This document shows positions 1-9,704 of a stretch of DNA of 64,000 bases, piece by piece. The first letter of the stretch is position 1; each line of letters opens with the position of its first letter. The translations under genes and the position numbers were made by a program. This DNA comes from Isoetes taiwanensis (taxonomy: Eukaryota; Streptophyta; Lycopodiopsida; Isoetales; Isoetaceae): NCBI GenBank assembly GCA_021234155.1, contig JAJEKV010000008.1, positions 14,135,410 through 14,199,409 of the forward strand, read 5' to 3'. Under the pieces are notes generated by a model. The model saw only the letters and a program-made list of their open reading frames with translations, was not told where the DNA came from and did not search any database.

Positions 1-453
1 CACGCCTTGATCTGGACCTCAAGAAAACCTTGAGGTCGAAGACCCATGAGAAAGCACCCTTATTTAAGACAGGGAGGGAGGAACCACCAGGGGCTAGCCG
101 CTACTACCGCTACGGCCGGAATGGCCTTCAGAGGACGGTCGTCAAATCAAACGTTACTTCCTTTTGCCACCTACAAATTTCCTTCCTGCCTTCCATTTTC
201 CCATTCAATCCTTTCTCAATCCATTTTCCTCAGAGAAAACCCACTCTTTTGCCGATCAATCCATTTGGGCACATCGATTAATCCATTTTTTCAGCACCCA
301 TCGGAGCTTTTCTTCCATCTTCCCAAATCCGTGTAATGCAGTGTTCCATTTCTGTTCTCCCGTATTTTCTTCCTTGAAAATTATAAAAAAATGACATGTG
401 TGCATTCATTGATTGCAGGGCATTAATGTGTGTTCAGACGCATTTATGAGCAT
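1..453. other. No gene recognised
   Basis: Short overlapping open frames occur on the plus strand, but they have no recognisable domain, no convincing splice context and mutually exclusive frames. No transposon terminus or RNA gene was seen. The stretch may be the flank of the exon-like pieces to its right. Confidence 0.5.
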
Positions 454-530
454 TTATGACGGATAAAAAACAAGGTCTGAAGGCGTGCCTATGTTCTTCA
501 TCCGCAAGCAAGTTCTTCTGGCCTCAAATT

Positions 531-1100
531 TTATAGCAACCGGCATTTTAATCTCATTTGCATGCTTCGACGTCTGGCAGTGGTAGCGACGCCCAATTCG
601 GCTTGGAGTTCTGTCTGGTGAACCCAGCCTGCTCCGAAAATAGGGAGGCAAATATATATACTTTCATAGGCATCAATCTCATAATCTGACTCAAGCTTGA
701 AGCTTTCGTAATCATTCAAACCCCTTTCTATTTTCTCACCAAAGGCTGCAAAACCCACTTATATATTTCTTCGTGCCCGACAAAATCAGGATGCTCTGTC
801 TCTGAGACACGAAAATGTTTAGCTGTACAATTTGTGTGCTTGTTATAATTTTATACCTGATCTTTTTTACAGTATGTTCCTGCAGAAAATTTTCCCCTGC
901 TCCATCAATTATTACTTCGTCATCGTCCCAATCCTCTGTTGCATTTTCAAGCCATATTTCATCCGGCAAAATTATTATCTCTTTCTGAGACAACCCTGTG
1001 GATTGAATCAACATATGTCTGGATTTGCTCTTAATAATTCCATGGTAAACACGTCTCTGTACTGTTCGATTGGTGGATAATCAGTCGTCGTATTGTCAAT
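531..1100 (-). pseudogene. Exon-like pieces of an unrecognised gene
   Basis: The minus strand carries three consecutive coding-like stretches. One ends near 1022. One (1014 to 857) is acidic with a WDDDE cluster and ends in an AG|GTATAA donor-like site. The third starts at 745 after a TTTTGCAG acceptor-like site and runs to 531. Joining 857 to 745 directly puts the downstream piece out of frame, so the gene is decayed or the splice sites differ. It lies on the same strand as, and downstream of, the GH18-like region, so it could be a 3' part of that locus or a separate gene. The product is not recognised. Confidence 0.25.
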
Positions 1101-1392
1101 CCGTCTTCGCGTTACAAAATTCGGCCTTATTGGGAGACCTAGCACTTAGCTTTGCAAATCTAATAAATGGATCGATCATAGTAGAGTTTGATCGATTGTG
1201 TAGAATTCACAGAGTAAATCTGCAACCATATTGGCAAGGAAGATTAGTCCGGGAAATAATCTATTTGTAGGCTCTTATGTACTTGGAAGGCTGGGTTTTA
1301 AGTATATAGATTTTGAAGGCTCTGTAACGACCTCAGATTGAGTAAAGATCGACAAATACAGTGTGTCATTACCATTGAAATATGGTTTGCAG

Positions 1393-1508
1393 GCACTGGT
1401 TTTGAACTAAGTGGAGCTGATAAGGAATATTTAAATGCACGTCGTATTGCTGTTTCTTCTTGCATTTTTGGAAAGTCGGATCAAGTTCATACGCCCAGAA
1501 GAAAACAG
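1393..1508 (+). other. Possible internal exon, product unknown
   Basis: An open stretch preceded by TTTGCAG and followed by ACAG|GTATTG, which fits a plant internal exon of 116 bases. The residues include GADKEYLNARR and a basic tail with TPRRKQ. No family is recognised, and no partner exons with matching phase were identified nearby. It is on the opposite strand to the neighbouring exon-like pieces. Low confidence. Confidence 0.2.
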
Positions 1509-1620
1509 GTATTGCACTGCTTTTAACCTTTGCTATGGGTGCATGTGCTATAATATTTCTTCTTATAGTGGTTCTTTTGTGGTGGCATGGCTGTAAGAAG
1601 GCGGTTCTTTTCTATATTCT

Positions 1621-1688
1621 GCTATAGAGCTTTGCATCAGGAAAAAAAAATTCTGCTACAGAGCTTTGCATCAGGAAAAAAAAATTCT
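1621..1688. repeat. 34-bp tandem duplication
   Basis: Two adjacent, almost identical 34-bp copies (1621-1654 and 1655-1688), each ending in a run of nine A followed by TTCT. They differ at one position (CTATAG versus CTACAG). Confidence 0.85.
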
Positions 1689-2017
1689 ACATCCGCAATA
1701 GCTCCACAAATCAGGTACGGGTTCACACAGGTACGCTGGGAACCGGATTCTTTGTTTCTGTGTCTATTTTTTCTTCGGACAGGAGATCTTTCTTTCCTTC
1801 CTGGTTCTCCGTTAAACAGACCAGGCTGATCGAGAGCTTGCTTGCTCATTTCTGGGTCTGTTGCAAATCTCAACATGACGTCACTGCATCTATTAGGATC
1901 TAATATTGTTTGCACACACGTGTCACTACCAAAATGCTTCAAACAAAATAGAACCAAATAAATAACTCCAAACAGAAAATGAAACTGAATTATATATGAG
2001 TGATGATAGAAAAACAT
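1637..2017 (-). other. 126-codon open frame, unknown
   Basis: A minus-strand open frame. Its middle part (about residues 35-95) looks coding, with a mixed hydrophilic composition and a basic cluster RRKNRHRNK. Its last third is only the translation of the 34-bp duplication. GTACCTG motifs close to the middle part could act as splice donors. It lies just downstream of the GH18-like region on the same strand and could be a further exon of that gene. No family is recognised. Confidence 0.2.
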
Positions 2018-2204
2018 TAAACGAATCTTAAACTTAAAAAAACAAAACCAGAAAGTTTTCTAGAAAAACCACAAAATTACTGCTCAGATAAACTATAGTA
2101 CTGCAATTATCCATGGGTGAGGTCATCGCGGAACACTCTAAGCATGTTACAGCCTTCACCCACAGAAATCTGTGCGAATGCCACCCAAATCAACCATCTT
2201 CACA

Positions 2205-2955
2205 TTATTCAACGCCTATTAATGCGCTGCTAATGTCACAATTACAAGCACAAACACAATCGCAATCACAAGAAAATTGTGTGTGAAATCTCTCCGCAAC
2301 TATCTTTGCAGGAGGAATCCCTCTTTTAAGCAATTTAGTTAAGCCGTTGTCTCCTGGTAAACCCAGATCCAATAATTCCAGAGGCAGATGGATCTGATCT
2401 ATCAGCTGCATGGCCCTTTTAATTGTATCAGAATCAGAATCAGATGAAGCCGCCACTGCCTCACCACTCATAGCAATTGTAAAATATGTGGGCAATTCCT
2501 GTCGCAACTGTTTTAGAAAAAATATCAAGTTTTCACAGTCTTTCCCTTTCGCCCATTCCTCCCAATCGATGAAAATCCCATTGAAAAAAGAATAAGCTCT
2601 GAAGAAATGCACCAGGGAATCAATAAATTCTGTGCGATAATATATGTCAGAGATTATCTGGGAAAAAAATGACGACCATGCACTTTCTCCGTCTCCGTCT
2701 TCGTCTTCGGTAGTACTCCCGATGGCAATAGACATATTAAGCTTTTTGCCTGCATCCATCAATTTCACAAATATATCTTTATCATGCACTTGAGGAGTTA
2801 TCCTATAATAACAGCCTTGAGAGTATTCATAGTCATACTCTATATTCACAGCCAATTGAATGTCCAGCATACTATCTAGGGGAAGCTGGTCAAAATCATC
2901 GTTCTTGATTTGATGCAAAAAAGCGCTTTTTTCAGAGGTGTAGGTGTAGGTGTAG
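2205..2955 (-). CDS. GH18 (chitinase-fold)-like domain, probably inactive, partial gene
   Basis: About 240 residues with the landmarks of glycoside hydrolase family 18 in order: a strand-2-like block (MSIAIGS, family SIGG); a helix with RTEFIDSLVHFFRAY; the acid motif region NGIFIDWEEW (family DGxDxDWE); then LPTYFTIAMSG; and RGIPPAKIVAERFHTQF, matching the GVPxxKIVLGxPxYG strand. The first two acidic positions of DxxDxDxE are N and F, while the last D and the catalytic E remain, so efficient hydrolysis is unlikely. A Cys-rich tail precedes the stop. No ATG with a signal peptide is visible. The frame stays open leftwards in the gene sense to the Mutator-type element at 2956, so the 5' part lies beyond it. 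It follows the kinase on the same strand, and a one-base frame change would join the two. Family assignment is from motifs; the fusion is inference. Confidence 0.65.
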
Positions 2956-3211
2956 GGAGACTTTTACTTTGCGGCCCCCCCTTGTCCCGGTGAAGGCGAC
3001 GGACTGCTACAGGTTCTTTTGTCGCGACTGCTACAGGTTCTTTTGTCGTGCACCAGGATGGATTGTCACGACATGGTTAATAAGACAAATAAACCCACGG
3101 GAACCCGCGACAACCTTTTGTCTTGTTTCCGCCATCGTTATCTTTGTTTTGTCGATTTACAGAAGAGTGATCCGTCGCCTTCACCGAAAGCGAAGCAAAG
3201 TAAAACTAGCC
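2956..3211. mobile_element. 256-bp Mutator-type MITE
   Basis: A non-autonomous element with terminal inverted repeats that share the blocks TTTTACTTTGC and CGGTGAAGGCGACGGA on the two ends, in inverted order. Direct copies of TAGGTGTAG flank it exactly (2947-2955 and 3212-3220). A 9-bp target duplication is characteristic of Mutator-like elements. No transposase is encoded. It sits between the kinase stop and the GH18-like frame. The target lies in a TAGGTG tandem run, so part of the apparent duplication could be pre-existing repeat. Confidence 0.75.
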
Positions 3212-3238
3212 TAGGTGTAGACATTGCAAAGCTTTTGG

Positions 3239-5046
3239 CTAGAAAAATGCTTTCCTTAACGCCCACAAATTCTCAACAATTTCCTTGAAGCTAGGGCGCT
3301 TGTTAGCCTCTGCTTCTAGACAAGTCCTGAAGGGCTTCAGAATCGAGTCAGGGATCAGGTGTTTACGGACAATTTGCCTATGGTGTTCGGACGTCGAAAC
3401 ACCCAATCTTCCGAAGTGGTGTTTTGGCCAAAAAGTGGTATTTCCGGCAAAAACCAAAAAACTCAAGGGCGGGCCCGAGCCAAAATCTTTGGTCCGGATC
3501 CTTCTTGCAGCTCCACGGGACGGCTTGGAAATGCTTCAAAAGCCCTTCCAATCGCTTTGTCTTCCTCTTTAACACTAGTTTGATGAAGAGAGGAAGTGAT
3601 TTGAGCTCGAGATAAGAGCGGATCAAGCAAAAATGACCTAAAAACTTGATTGATTAAGGGCTTAAAAGCGTGAAGTGCCGCGATGGCTAATAACTTGGTG
3701 GCGAAACACCACAAAAAAAGTCCGGAAACACCACATCCCGGACTCGATTTACGGGCGCCCAAGTCTGAATCATTTGGAGCAGATCAGTGGGGATGCCTTG
3801 AGGTAACCTCATTTTCTTAACCCCATTTCTTAACCTCATTTTCATATCTTTGTCAGTCTGCTTCCCTGTAAGGATTTCCACACAGATGATGCCAAAGCTG
3901 TAAACGTCCACTTTTCTTGTGTACATGCCCTCAAACTGATATTTCTCCATTTCTGGCGCCATGTATATGTTGGTGCCTGCTTTTGTGTGCAGTCGATCGT
4001 CAAAAGTTCGAAAATCTTCTTTGGATGCACCAAAATCAGCGAGCTTCACAATTAAACTTTCAGGGTTCACCAGGATATTAGAAGGCTTAAGATCCCTATG
4101 AACTACATTAATTTCATGCAAGTCCCTCATGCCTTTGGCAACTTGGATCATGATGTCCAGAGATTCGATCAAGGAGAAGCAGCTGCTCCTACGCTGTACG
4201 AACATTTTGAGGTCCATATTCATCAGCTCCATAACCAAACATTTCTCTCTGTTTTCATTTTCAAAATGGCCTAACATCTGTATAATATGGGAGGACTTTA
4301 TGGATGACAACTTCAGAAATAGGTCATACTCAGCTTTAAAGGTATCGTGGTAAGGAAACACTTTAACAGCTACAGGTATGACTTGGCACCAGAGTGTCTT
4401 ATAAACAGTCCCAAAAGTGCCACTTCCTAAGTGTACCATTTCTTGTGATAGATCAGACTGTGCAATACTGGACTTAAAACCTGTTTCTAAACTGTGACAC
4501 AAGCCAGAAAGAGAAGTAGATCCGCTATCGCTACTGCGAGCTCGTTTTATCAGTGTATTTTTGTCTTCTTCATAACACAAATTAAGCTGGTCCAGCACTA
4601 TGAGACAATCTAACTCCAGTCTAGCTTGACATCTCTTTATAAAAAGAATCTTTTGTTTAGCAGAATGCTCAAGGGGGTCAGACTCAGACTCAAGGGCATG
4701 CATGATGATGTTGTTAATCATTTTGCAGTATTGTGTTGCATCATCTATAATATCACGAAACTCACCCGGCCAGCGAGCCAAAGTAGAAAAAGAGGGCTTT
4801 TCGAGGTTAGGCGCATTGTTGGATGAGATTGAGGCCCCCTCAAAAAACAATGAGCAGCCCGCTTGTTGCATCGATGCAATTTTGCTTTCCAACTGCAGTT
4901 GATTAACCCAATGGGAATGCGAGATCCCGCTTGTAGAATCTACAAACCCGTATGGCTTCGGCCTTTGGTTAGACCGGATCATGCTCGAGTCTCATTGTTG
5001 GCTCAAATATTTGTGTGCTCTTGTGAATCAGAGCACCCAGATCCAT
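3239..5046 (-). pseudogene. TKL-type protein kinase, interrupted
   Basis: A long frame from 4982 encodes a helical N-terminal region (about 170 residues) and then a Ser/Thr kinase domain: glycine loop LGSGTFGTVY, lysine strand VAVKVF, catalytic HRDLKPSN, DFGAS, the activation-segment end YMAPEM, and DVYSFGIICVEILTGK. The frame leaves the kinase at LLQMIQT (3767), where a 429-bp element is inserted. The rest of subdomain XI (CLEAEANKRPSFKEIVENL) resumes at 3322 and stops at 3239. Without the element the sense is restored exactly at this junction, so the insertion came later. A likely earlier start near 5046 is out of frame by one base compared with the second copy at 15 kb, so the N-terminus is also damaged. 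A GH18-like frame follows directly. Probably non-functional as it stands. Confidence 0.85.
3332..3760. mobile_element. 429-bp Mutator-type MITE inside the kinase
   Basis: Both ends start GGGC and share AATCGAGTC, GGGAT, GGTGTTT and CGGAC in inverted order over about 45 bp. The target duplication is AAGTCTGAA on the right (3761-3769) and AAGTCCTGAA with one extra C on the left (3322-3331), fitting the 9-bp size of Mutator-like elements. No transposase is encoded. It cuts the kinase domain between subdomains X and XI and brings in an early stop at 3687. Confidence 0.85.
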
Positions 5047-5767
5047 TGATGCACAATTGCCCCAGCAATTTGATTAACGATTTGCTCAAGAGAAGTTCCC
5101 CCAAAACAATTTGCTCAAGAGAAGCCCCTCTAAAGTAATGTGCCCTTGAACGTGTCCTGGCTGCAATAGCCACATTACTTGTTCCTTTAAGATTTAAGAT
5201 TGACTAAAATATAATACTCCACTTCGCAGTTCGCACATCCAATAAATAATGAAACAGCTCATATGTCCAAAATGTGGCTGTCCCACCTTACCATTGAGTC
5301 AAAAATTAAATTAAATGTAAAGCATCCATCACATGTGTAACCTCTTTCTACAGTCCGACGTTGTGCTCTTGAATAATGAATGATACCTGAATACTATTGT
5401 CGTTAGCAATGTGAAAATCATTTGCAACTTAATGTGAGTAATTGAGTACAAAGAGCACAACATTCTTTCTCCTCTAACTTTTTCTTACTATGTTTGAACC
5501 TAGTATATATCTTGAGTATATACTTGTATGGTATTTCCTCTGGCCTCGACATGCACAAATCGAGCAACCTATTTTTAGGGTTGTCTTCTCCACTGCTTAG
5601 GTTATCCACAGTTGGGGGTCAACAAGTAGAACAATGGTGTTAGGGTTAGCTTCTTTTTTGTTGTACAGGGTCGAGGAAAAATAAATGGCAATGGCAATAT
5701 CTATTTCCTCTTTAATATCTATTTTCTATTCTATTATTATAGTTCCGTTCATCTTAGCAATTCTTCT
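4858..5767. repeat. Kinase 5' region, copy 1 of a segmental duplication
   Basis: This stretch covers the kinase N-terminus and about 700 bp upstream and is closely similar to 14881-15847. Compared with that copy it has a one-base deletion at the ATTTG-AGCC position near 5010 and lacks a short block near 5290. The two copies carry the same upstream motifs, including a 27-bp internal duplication with CTTCTCTT.AGCA. Confidence 0.85.
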
Positions 5768-5976
5768 AGTTATTCTTCTAAAAAATTCCTTTCAATTCAT
5801 CTGCCAAAGTTGGGTTTGAAGAAACAACCTTGGATATTGCTTCCCTCATGTTCTCAACGCTCACCCTTTAGTTTAATTCTCCCAGCATAATATCCTCAAC
5901 CAAGTCTGTCCAACAATTCTTTGCTTCAAGCGTTCTTAATGCTCCTGCAATGTTGAATGTAAAAAACGACAACCAT
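5140..5976. other. Kinase upstream region, no gene seen
   Basis: AT-rich sequence upstream of the kinase on its strand. Short open frames here, such as 5418-5609 minus, lie in the part duplicated at 15.5 kb and have no recognisable domain. It may hold the kinase promoter and 5' leader, but no core element stands out. Confidence 0.4.
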
Positions 5977-6312
5977 TCAACCCACTTGATGCCTCTGAAT
6001 CAGGGCGCAGTGTAGATGCCAATACATAGCTTCAGGGATGTTGGGTCCTTGCTTAAATTCATCGCTATAGAAATATATTATTGTTCCTTGGCCTGATAGA
6101 TGACCATTTGGAGTTTTCTGCACTTGGCAAGTGTAAGCAAATGCTAGATTTACTTTATCTGGATCTATAGGAACTGTGGCAAGAGAAAAAAAACCATGTT
6201 AAAGTTATCATACAAAGTGCTTAGGAAGACAACCCAATTTGTATGGTTACCGATTCATGTTAAAACATCCAACAACAGTTTCAGCTTCATCATCTAGCCA
6301 AAATTCCTTTAG
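5977..6312 (-). pseudogene. Two exon-like pieces of an unknown gene
   Basis: On the minus strand 6312-6251 is open, preceded by TTTTAG and ended by CG|GTAACC. A pyrimidine-rich tract with CTTGCCACAG then introduces a 66-codon open stretch (6176-5977) that ends in a stop. The second piece contains NLAFAYTCQV and a Tyr-rich IIYFYSDEF segment. Joining the two at the apparent sites shifts the frame by one. They lie upstream of the kinase in the same orientation. The product is not recognised. Confidence 0.25.
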
Positions 6313-6411
6313 CTAAAACACAGAAACAAACACATAAGTAAAAGTTAAATGATTTTGTAAATCAAATCTGGAAAACACTAACCAAGTTTTTCCCCAACTG
6401 ACGGACAGATT

Positions 6412-6535
6412 GTCCAAATTGTGGTTGTTCCACCTTACCATTGAGTCTTTATTTTATTTTGATAAACTTTTAGTCGATCCTCTCAAAAGTTAAATTAAAT
6501 GTAAAGCATCACATGTGTAACCTCTTTCTATAGTG
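6412..6535. repeat. Third partial copy of the kinase upstream repeat
   Basis: Matches about 125 bp of 15290-15415, including the run with GATAAACTTTTAGTC and CACATGTGTAACCTC, and also 5265-5350. So this upstream segment is a dispersed repeat rather than unique promoter sequence. Confidence 0.75.
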
Positions 6536-6886
6536 CTTCGAGTTTGTTTAACTAATATAGATGTTATGTTGTCCAACGATAGTTTAGAACCTAGAATTAG
6601 CATTTCATCAATCCCACGAGAAACTTAATGAGCTCTAATTACGCTTTCTCATGGCAATGTTAATGTATCTTGCATGCCCAAGATTTCATTGTATACCATG
6701 CGATTGCAGTCAACATCTACATAAATAGAGTACTCATGCTCATCTCGTATGTGTCCCATCATATACCATCCCATTTGAGCAGGATGGAAGATGTCATGGA
6801 TGCCCTTGCCTTATTGGGTGATGGCTACTCACGGCTTCTGCATCTCCCGACCTAGAGTAGTGAAGCTGTCCTCGAGTATCAGCAAC
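6536..6886. other. Left flank of the copia insertion, no gene recognised
   Basis: A 61-codon plus-strand frame (6670-6855) ends just before the copia element, but it has no recognisable domain. Before the insertion this sequence continued at 12191. Confidence 0.4.
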
Positions 6887-6891
6887 CGGGT

Positions 6892-7397
6892 TGTTAAAAT
6901 TATGTGTCATGTGATATTCGAGCACATAAGGGGATTAGTGACCACATCTTGGCTCCCCTAGGCTAATGAGGATTCATACAAGCATTCATGAGAAGCAGTG
7001 GCAGTGAATGCAAGAAAAAAAGCATAGAAATTGAAAAGTGGCAGGCAGATACTACCCAGACGTTGCTACGCCCGCCAAAAAACGCTTGATACCCCCTGCC
7101 CACCACTTAGGGTTTTGGGTTGACTGGTCAAATGGGTCAAAGTCAACGCTGGAACTTAAGGACAGCAGGGCATCCTATTATTTAGGCAAGTTGGAAAACT
7201 TTCTATATGAAGGGCATGCATGATTTGACAAGTGGATATATCCAGGTTGACAAGAAAATAAATAGATGAATGATGGTGATAAAAAAATGAGCTGAGTGCA
7301 GATATAGGTGCGTGTATGCAGCTATAGGAGTGGGTGGGTTTGAAGGAGACAGAGTCTTGGCATACTTGGGTTCAAACCCCAAGCTCTGAGTCTAACA
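6892..7397 (+). repeat. 5' LTR of the copia element (506 bp)
   Basis: Starts TGTTAAAATTATG after the CGGGT target copy and ends GAGTCTAACA one base before the primer-binding site. It is highly similar to 11691-12185. It has a short extra segment (TATAGGAGTGGG) and lacks CGACAG of the other LTR, with scattered substitutions, so the insertion is not very recent. Confidence 0.95.
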
Positions 7398-7398
7398 T

Positions 7399-7410
7399 TG
7401 GTATCAGAGC
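7399..7410 (+). other. Primer-binding site, tRNA-iMet type
   Basis: TGGTATCAGAGC, the common plant primer-binding site complementary to the 3' end of initiator tRNA-Met, one base after the 5' LTR. Confidence 0.95.
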
Positions 7411-7427
7411 TATAAGATCTAGTAATC

Positions 7428-8693
7428 ATGACAACTAGATTTGGTGCAAATTTGCTGAATACAATTGAAGTTTTTAAAGGGGATGGAGGGTTTCAAATCT
7501 GGAAGGAAAGTATTAGGAGCGTGCTCGAGTTTGAAAAGTTATGGTATCTGATTGATGGTAGTGCAGTTGCAAGTGCAGGAGCAACTAGTTCAGGGGATTC
7601 AAACTCGGCTGCTAGCTCTAGTGCACAGTCTGAAGGTGGTGCAGTAGTGTCTCGTGCAGGGGGAACTCCTGCTAGCTCAGAAGGAGACGCAGCTAAAATT
7701 ATGGAAGCTCAAGCCATAATTATGTGCAAGGTAGGAACTGCCTTAAAGTTAAAACTTCGAGGTATGAAGCCTAAAGATATGTGGGACTATCTGATTAAAC
7801 ATTATGAACAAAAGAGTTCCTCACAGATAGATATGTTGGAAAAGGAGTTAAGGAAGATGAAGCTTGTCGAAAAAGATAACCTAACTAATTTTTTAGAAAG
7901 GTTTGACTCTATTATTGCAGATCTCGAAGGTGCTGGAAATATACTGAGTGAGCAGTATCAGATTTTGGCTTTAGCAAGGTTAGTTTCTCATAATAGTCAT
8001 TTAGCAACTTTGCTCAGAAATGTAGCTACTTCTAAGGAACATGCTATCAGAATGATACGCACTAAATTTGAGCAATCTAATGTTGCACAAGAGGAGTCAG
8101 AACAATCTGCAGAGGTATTGTACACTGGTAAGACTAAGAAGGTTGGTTTTAAAAAATTTTCACAAGAAAAAGTAGGGCCTTGCTATTTATGTAATCAATA
8201 TGGTCATTTGAAGAATGAATGTCCAAGTAACAGTGAAAAAGAATTGAGGTGTTTTAATTGTGAGGGCAAGGGCCATTTCTCTTTCAATTGCTCAAGTCCT
8301 AAAAGAGGAAGAGATCGTGGTAGATCTCGAGGTTACAGAGGGGGAAGAGGCAGGACAAGTTTCAGGGGTGGTGCAAGTGTCAATATAATGGAGAAGCATG
8401 AAAGTAGTGAAGGAGAGATAGAAGATGACACCTTGGAGGTAAGAAAAAACTTAACTTGTAATGTTTCTCTATGTCCAAGGAGAAATAATAACAAGTTTGT
8501 GGTTATAGATTCGTGGAGCGCAGAGAAAAGTGTGATGTGTGATATGCACATGTTAAAAATGTGGAAAAGAAAGAAGGTCATGTTCAATTTTGGTGATGGA
8601 GGCCTGAAAAAAATAGAAGGACTCGGAGTTTTGGAGTTGTTTGATTTGAATGGAAAACCCGTTATGTCGAAAAGAGGTTTTGTGTGTACCTAG
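7428..8693 (+). CDS. gag: copia gag and start of protease
   Basis: 421 codons starting 18 bases after the primer-binding site. The N-terminal half is a copia-type gag (capsid-like) with an Ala/Ser/Gly-rich insert near residues 48-95. Two CCHC zinc knuckles follow (CYLCNQYGHLKNEC and CFNCEGKGHFSFNC), which bind the genomic RNA, then an Arg/Gly-rich stretch. The C-terminal part is the start of the aspartic protease, but the usual active-site DSG is replaced by DSW (VVIDSWS), so the protease is unlikely to work. The frame is lost after residue 415. The next open part, in another frame, begins at 8650. Confidence 0.92.
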   Translation: MTTRFGANLLNTIEVFKGDGGFQIWKESIRSVLEFEKLWYLIDGSAVASAGATSSGDSNSAASSSAQSEGGAVVSRAGGTPASSEGDAAKIMEAQAIIMCKVGTALKLKLRGMKPKDMWDYLIKHYEQKSSSQIDMLEKELRKMKLVEKDNLTNFLERFDSIIADLEGAGNILSEQYQILALARLVSHNSHLATLLRNVATSKEHAIRMIRTKFEQSNVAQEESEQSAEVLYTGKTKKVGFKKFSQEKVGPCYLCNQYGHLKNECPSNSEKELRCFNCEGKGHFSFNCSSPKRGRDRGRSRGYRGGRGRTSFRGGASVNIMEKHESSEGEIEDDTLEVRKNLTCNVSLCPRRNNNKFVVIDSWSAEKSVMCDMHMLKMWKRKKVMFNFGDGGLKKIEGLGVLELFDLNGKPVMSKRGFVCT

Positions 8694-9366
8694 TCTTGTA
8701 AGAAATCTCATATATCAGGTGGTGTCGCTTAGTGGATATGGGATACAAAGTTTTAAATGTAAAGTATTTCTGAATGATGAATTAAAGTTCATTGGCAAAA
8801 GAGTTGGAAACTTGTTTGGTTTTAATATTGATCATCTTCATGAAGTTAATCTGGTAGAATATCCAGATATAAAACTTTGGCATAACAGGCTATGTCATGT
8901 GAATTCTGCAGTAATTGAAGCTCTAAAAAACAAGGGTATAATATCTGCAAAAGTAGAAGAAGAAGGAAAACTTTTATGTGGTGGTTGTCAGCTTGGAAAA
9001 CAACCAAGATTACCATTCAAAAGGTCAAATAAAAGAGCAAAGGGCATTTTGGATTTGGTACACACGGATCTATGTGGTCCTATAAATGTTACCAGTTTAA
9101 GTGGACATAAGTATTTAATGACCTTCATAGACGATTTTAGTAGAAGGACAAAAAGTTATATTTTGAAAACAAAAGATCAAGCAAGTGAGGCCTTGAAATT
9201 ATTTACTGCTGAAACTGAGCTAGAGACTGGAAGGAAAATTAAGTGTATAAGATCAGACAGGGGTGGTGAGTATATATCTGATGAATTTAAGTTTTTTTGT
9301 GCAAGCAGAGGAATCAAGAGGCAACTAACTTGTAGATACTCACCACAACAAAATGGAGAAATTTGA
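8650..9366 (+). pseudogene. pol: copia pol: GAG-pre-integrase and integrase core
   Basis: This continues the protease/integrase region in a new frame. It shows the pre-integrase zinc-binding block (LWHNRLCHVN, then CGGCQLGK) and the DDE core with the first Asp in VHTDLCGP, FIDDFSR, and the second in IRSDRGGEY. The frame breaks at PQQNGEI, where the family has PQQNGVAER with the catalytic Glu, so the third catalytic residue lies beyond the stop. The following 340 bases hold only shifted remnants. Confidence 0.9.
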
Positions 9367-9704
9367 AAAGAAAGAACAGACCTTACTAGATGCCGTGGAG
9401 ATCCATGCTAAAATACTCGGCCTACCAAATTTTTCGTGGGATGAAGTCGCGGAAGGCAGCATCTATATTCAAAATTTGTTACCTTCTACAAGCATAAAAG
9501 GTGCCATTCGAAATGCTTTTGTCTAGTAAGCTTCCATCTTATGACGATTTAAAGCATATGGATGTTTATGTTTTGTTCATGTTCCCCAAGAATTAAGAAA
9601 GAAATTGGATGATAGGGCATATATAACATATCTTGTAGGATATGATTCAAGCTCAAAAGCATTGAGACTATATGATCCAAAGAAGGAAAAAATCATAGTT
9701 AGCG

